A stretch of 32,825 bases of DNA from Echinostoma caproni. Taxonomy: Eukaryota; Platyhelminthes; Trematoda; Plagiorchiida; Echinostomatidae. Location: positions 27,012 through 59,836 of the forward strand of contig UZAN01040659.1 in the NCBI GenBank assembly GCA_900618425.1. The letters run 5' to 3'. This document shows positions 29,894 to 32,825 of the stretch, piece after piece (position 1 is the first letter of the stretch; the number at the start of each line of letters is the position of its first letter). A program made the position numbers and the translations under genes. The notes under the pieces were generated by a model. The model searched no databases and was not told where the DNA came from. It worked only from the letters and a program-made list of their open reading frames with translations.

Positions 29894-32825
29894 GCACGTG
29901 TACAGATGCAGCGAAATGCCCATGGACACATTGTGAAACCCCATGTTTCTGACTTCTTTATTGTGGTTGGGTTTGGTTATTATAGAACAAATTAGGGGCA
30001 TGCTGTCTCTTCGACAATAAAAGTTTTATTTGATCTGAAAGGTTAAATGCACCTTGCTGAGTGCTTACTTTTAGAGTAAGAAAATAAAATTTGACGACTG
30101 TAATGTGTATACGTAGATACAGATTGCAGCTATGTCCAGGATCGTAGACAGAGCAATTAGCACATCCATACGATTTGTAACCATGCGTCGCTGCACCGTC
30201 AAATCAAAGTGATATCACCTGTGTTTTTTCGTCTTCATTGTGCAGTTATCGCATAGAGATGAAAGTGTCGTCTCATATCGACTGACAGAGTAACCTCCGT
30301 ACAAACTGCCTTACAATTTCACTCCAAATACACAGATGCAAAAATGCAGGGACAGCAAAGGCGGTTTCTGGTGAGTTTTTCCGTCCAAAGCGGATTTGTG
30401 ACCGCCTCAAGTTGAAAACACTACGGTAGAAAATGGAACAGTCAACCTTGAATCCACGTTGAGGAATCATTTGACTCAGTCAGTCTCACTCTCTATCCCC
30501 ATGCATCACGTACCTCAATCTGTTTACAAGATTATAGTCAACAGTGACAAGGATGATTGGTCCAGGACACCGGAGTCGGGTAATAGCCAAATATATTGTG
30601 TTAACAACTTATGTCTGACTGTGTCTTCTAGAAAACAAATTCACAGGAACAAAGGAACGGGAATAACAATCACAATAGCTTCAAAAATGTGGACGAAATG
30701 ACTGTACTCTCGAAGTATTTTAAATGTTGCAATGAATAATCAAGATGGTTTTTTCTCGTTTCTACAGCTGAACTTCATATTTGATTGCCACAAAGATGAG
30801 TCATTTGTTCGCCGAAATCGTAGACCAAGTTGAACGCCATGTGTATAGTTCTGTGATATATTTCCTCCGGAATTCAGATGCACGCATCCAAACTTTTAAC
30901 TTCATTTTGTGTCATACTAGGCTTGGGCTTAAACCATGTGCACCGCTAAAATGACGAAATGCCATCTTTTTCTCGTGGCTTTCTTACAGTACAACAATTT
31001 GTGGGGCCATACAATGCGCTTTTGTTTGATACCATCTTCTCACTTCCTAGTTGGTTGAGTATTCTGACCCGGTTCATACACATGGTCCTCAGTTGGCATT
31101 CCTCGCTTGCTGAGCATCGATGAAGAATTTCTATAGTCACCAACATTATAACTCTTTTAGACAAGATCACACAGTGAACACATTCCATCGAGAAACACAA
31201 TCACGTCATGCTCCGTCATTGTTCAAATCCGTCATCCTCCGTTGTCTAGCTGTAGTAAATTGAATTCCATTTACTCAAAGGAAAGCGCCACCAGTGATCC
31301 AAACCTTCTGTTCCTCTGAAGGACTAAAGTGCACAGCGACTTCGCAGCAGGCATCGAAATGAGGACAGTCAAAACCTTCAGCTTACCACCGAAGGCCGAC
31401 GAATAGTCGCGGAAGTGTGCCAAATTCTTTTTCTCTGTCCACCTATCCGTAACCCCCTTATCTTCGTTTATCTGATGCTATCGATATCTGAATGGCAACC
31501 TTTCCCGGTTTTCGACGTACCGATAACCTGGACAGTGAATTACTGCTCGTTTGCATTCATTTCGAACCGAAATGATGTGCATGCCGAATGCGCTGCGTCT
31601 TTTCTTATGGGAATGAAGGTCATGTGAGATGTGTGGTTATAGTTCACGGGCGTGAAGGAACATTATCTGGACAGCATACAACGAAACCATTATTTATGAG
31701 CAGTTCTAGGGGATTAGACAGATTTGTGCTTGAATTTTTCTCGCTGGTGTGGTGGATCTCTCAGTTAGTTGGCCAAATGTAGCTTATTTGAAGGATTGGA
31801 AAGAATATTGCAATACACATAGCTTCTTAGGCATTCCTGTAAAGTGTGAAATGGATGTATGTTGATGTGATGATCGTGTAATGAGTAACGCATGCACGAA
31901 CCACAGTACAGCTTCCAAGCAGCCAATCAGAAATCTGATGCACTGACCAATCCTGTGGTTTCAAGTGGCACCCATCGAATTGGCTGGATGCAAGAAAGTA
32001 ACCAAATGAGCGATATCGCTGTCGACTGGACATTGAAGAATCGATCAATGATTGTTTGATGCTTGTGACATTTATTTGCATAATCCCCTGAGTGAAATTA
32101 ACTGCATCCAGAGCTCGTCTTGGCTTTGCTCCTCTATTCAGTGAGTTTTCAGTCCGAATCTCAGTTCGTGCTATTCTATTCCGATTCCGATTACCAATAC
32201 TACAGCTGTTCAGATATTTTCGGAATCATCGGCACTAATATTTCACGAAGGGTTGTGATCGTTACCAGTACGGCACTATCGCGGTAGTGATTCACTTACC
32301 CACACAGCCACCAATCCCCACGTCTTGCCCAGTTTGTCTAATTAACAATGCAACTGTTTTTGGAAGACTAATATCGCAGAGATCAGCAGGATGTTATTTG
32401 AGCTGAAACTTATTTCAGCTAGTAAACTTATGTCCCGTACCGGAAGAGTTGAATCCTGATGGAATTTGTTGGCAATTCTAGCAATGAAAACCTCAATTAA
32501 CCTCATTTGACTGGGTTGGATTTTTGAAGTATTTATCTCTGTGACAGATATCCGAGTAGGGATATTAGAAGTGAATCCATTTTCATCCTCTTAGTCGATC
32601 AAACAAAACGAGATACCCGGTGCTTCTTTCGTACACCATTGTGTATTTCAGGTTGAGAGATGTCCGGTCACCAACTTGCTGAGGAACGCAAACCACGTCA
32701 ATGTGATACTAACATTTAGTTCTTTTGATTCCAATCAGCCCTGAACCCAACACATTGTGACCCATCCCGCTCATCCCCTTGCGAGCTACCGTACGCGAAC
32801 TTCTCACTCGAACCCGTTCCTATTT
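29894..32825. other. Spacer without recognisable genes
   Basis: About 2.9 kb to the right edge. Frames up to 84 codons (30946-31200 minus, 31827-32081 minus, 31415-31627 plus) show no motif that I know. No repeats, microsatellites or RNA genes are evident. Confidence 0.45.

Noticed and set aside
1..32825. CRISPR arrays, bacterial operons, integrated virus or LTR retrotransposon
   Set aside because: No spaced repeats, ribosome binding site/ORF trains, capsid or gag-pol motifs, or long direct terminal repeats were seen.

Overview
The window is eukaryotic. It has AT-rich spacer DNA, short GT-AG introns and many decayed retrotransposons of four types: two Penelope-like lineages, one RTE-like element, and two different CR1/Jockey-type elements. 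There is also a Tc1/mariner-type transposase remnant. This mix, together with an intron-rich germline gene, fits a flatworm, most probably a digenean trematode. The organism call is an inference from repeat style; the sequence contains no rRNA or other species marker.

The one gene I can assemble completely is a nanos homologue on the minus strand (start codon 16099, stop ending at 15021). Five coding exons join in frame into a 231-residue protein that ends in a perfect two-knuckle Nanos CCHC zinc finger. All four introns are short (71 to 142 bp) and have GT-AG ends. An AATAAA signal lies 138 bp past the stop. Three copies of a CCAAT-box decamer lie within about 260 bp upstream of the start codon.

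Layout. 1-352: 3' end of a Penelope-like element. 353-15000: mostly anonymous spacer with one AAT microsatellite, a few unidentified reading frames and a GC-richer block at about 13.73-14.83 kb. 15.0-16.4 kb: nanos and its promoter. 17.17-17.70 kb: intron-interrupted Tc1/mariner-type transposase fragment. 18.0-19.7 kb: decayed CR1-like element, minus strand. 20.97-21.34 kb: RTE-like reverse transcriptase tail, plus strand. 24.73-24.91 kb: small MITE with perfect 42-bp terminal inverted repeats flanked by TA. 25.18-27.79 kb: nearly complete but inactivated Jockey/CR1-type element, minus strand. 28.2-29.9 kb: Penelope-like element carrying an inverted copy of its own 3' end at its 5' side. 29.9-32.8 kb: no recognisable gene.

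The mobile elements lie mainly upstream of nanos, and all the protein-coding ones carry stops, frameshifts, deletions or lost catalytic residues. The only gene here that looks functional is nanos. Its product is expected to act with a Pumilio-type protein and the CCR4-NOT complex to repress mRNAs in germline stem cells.
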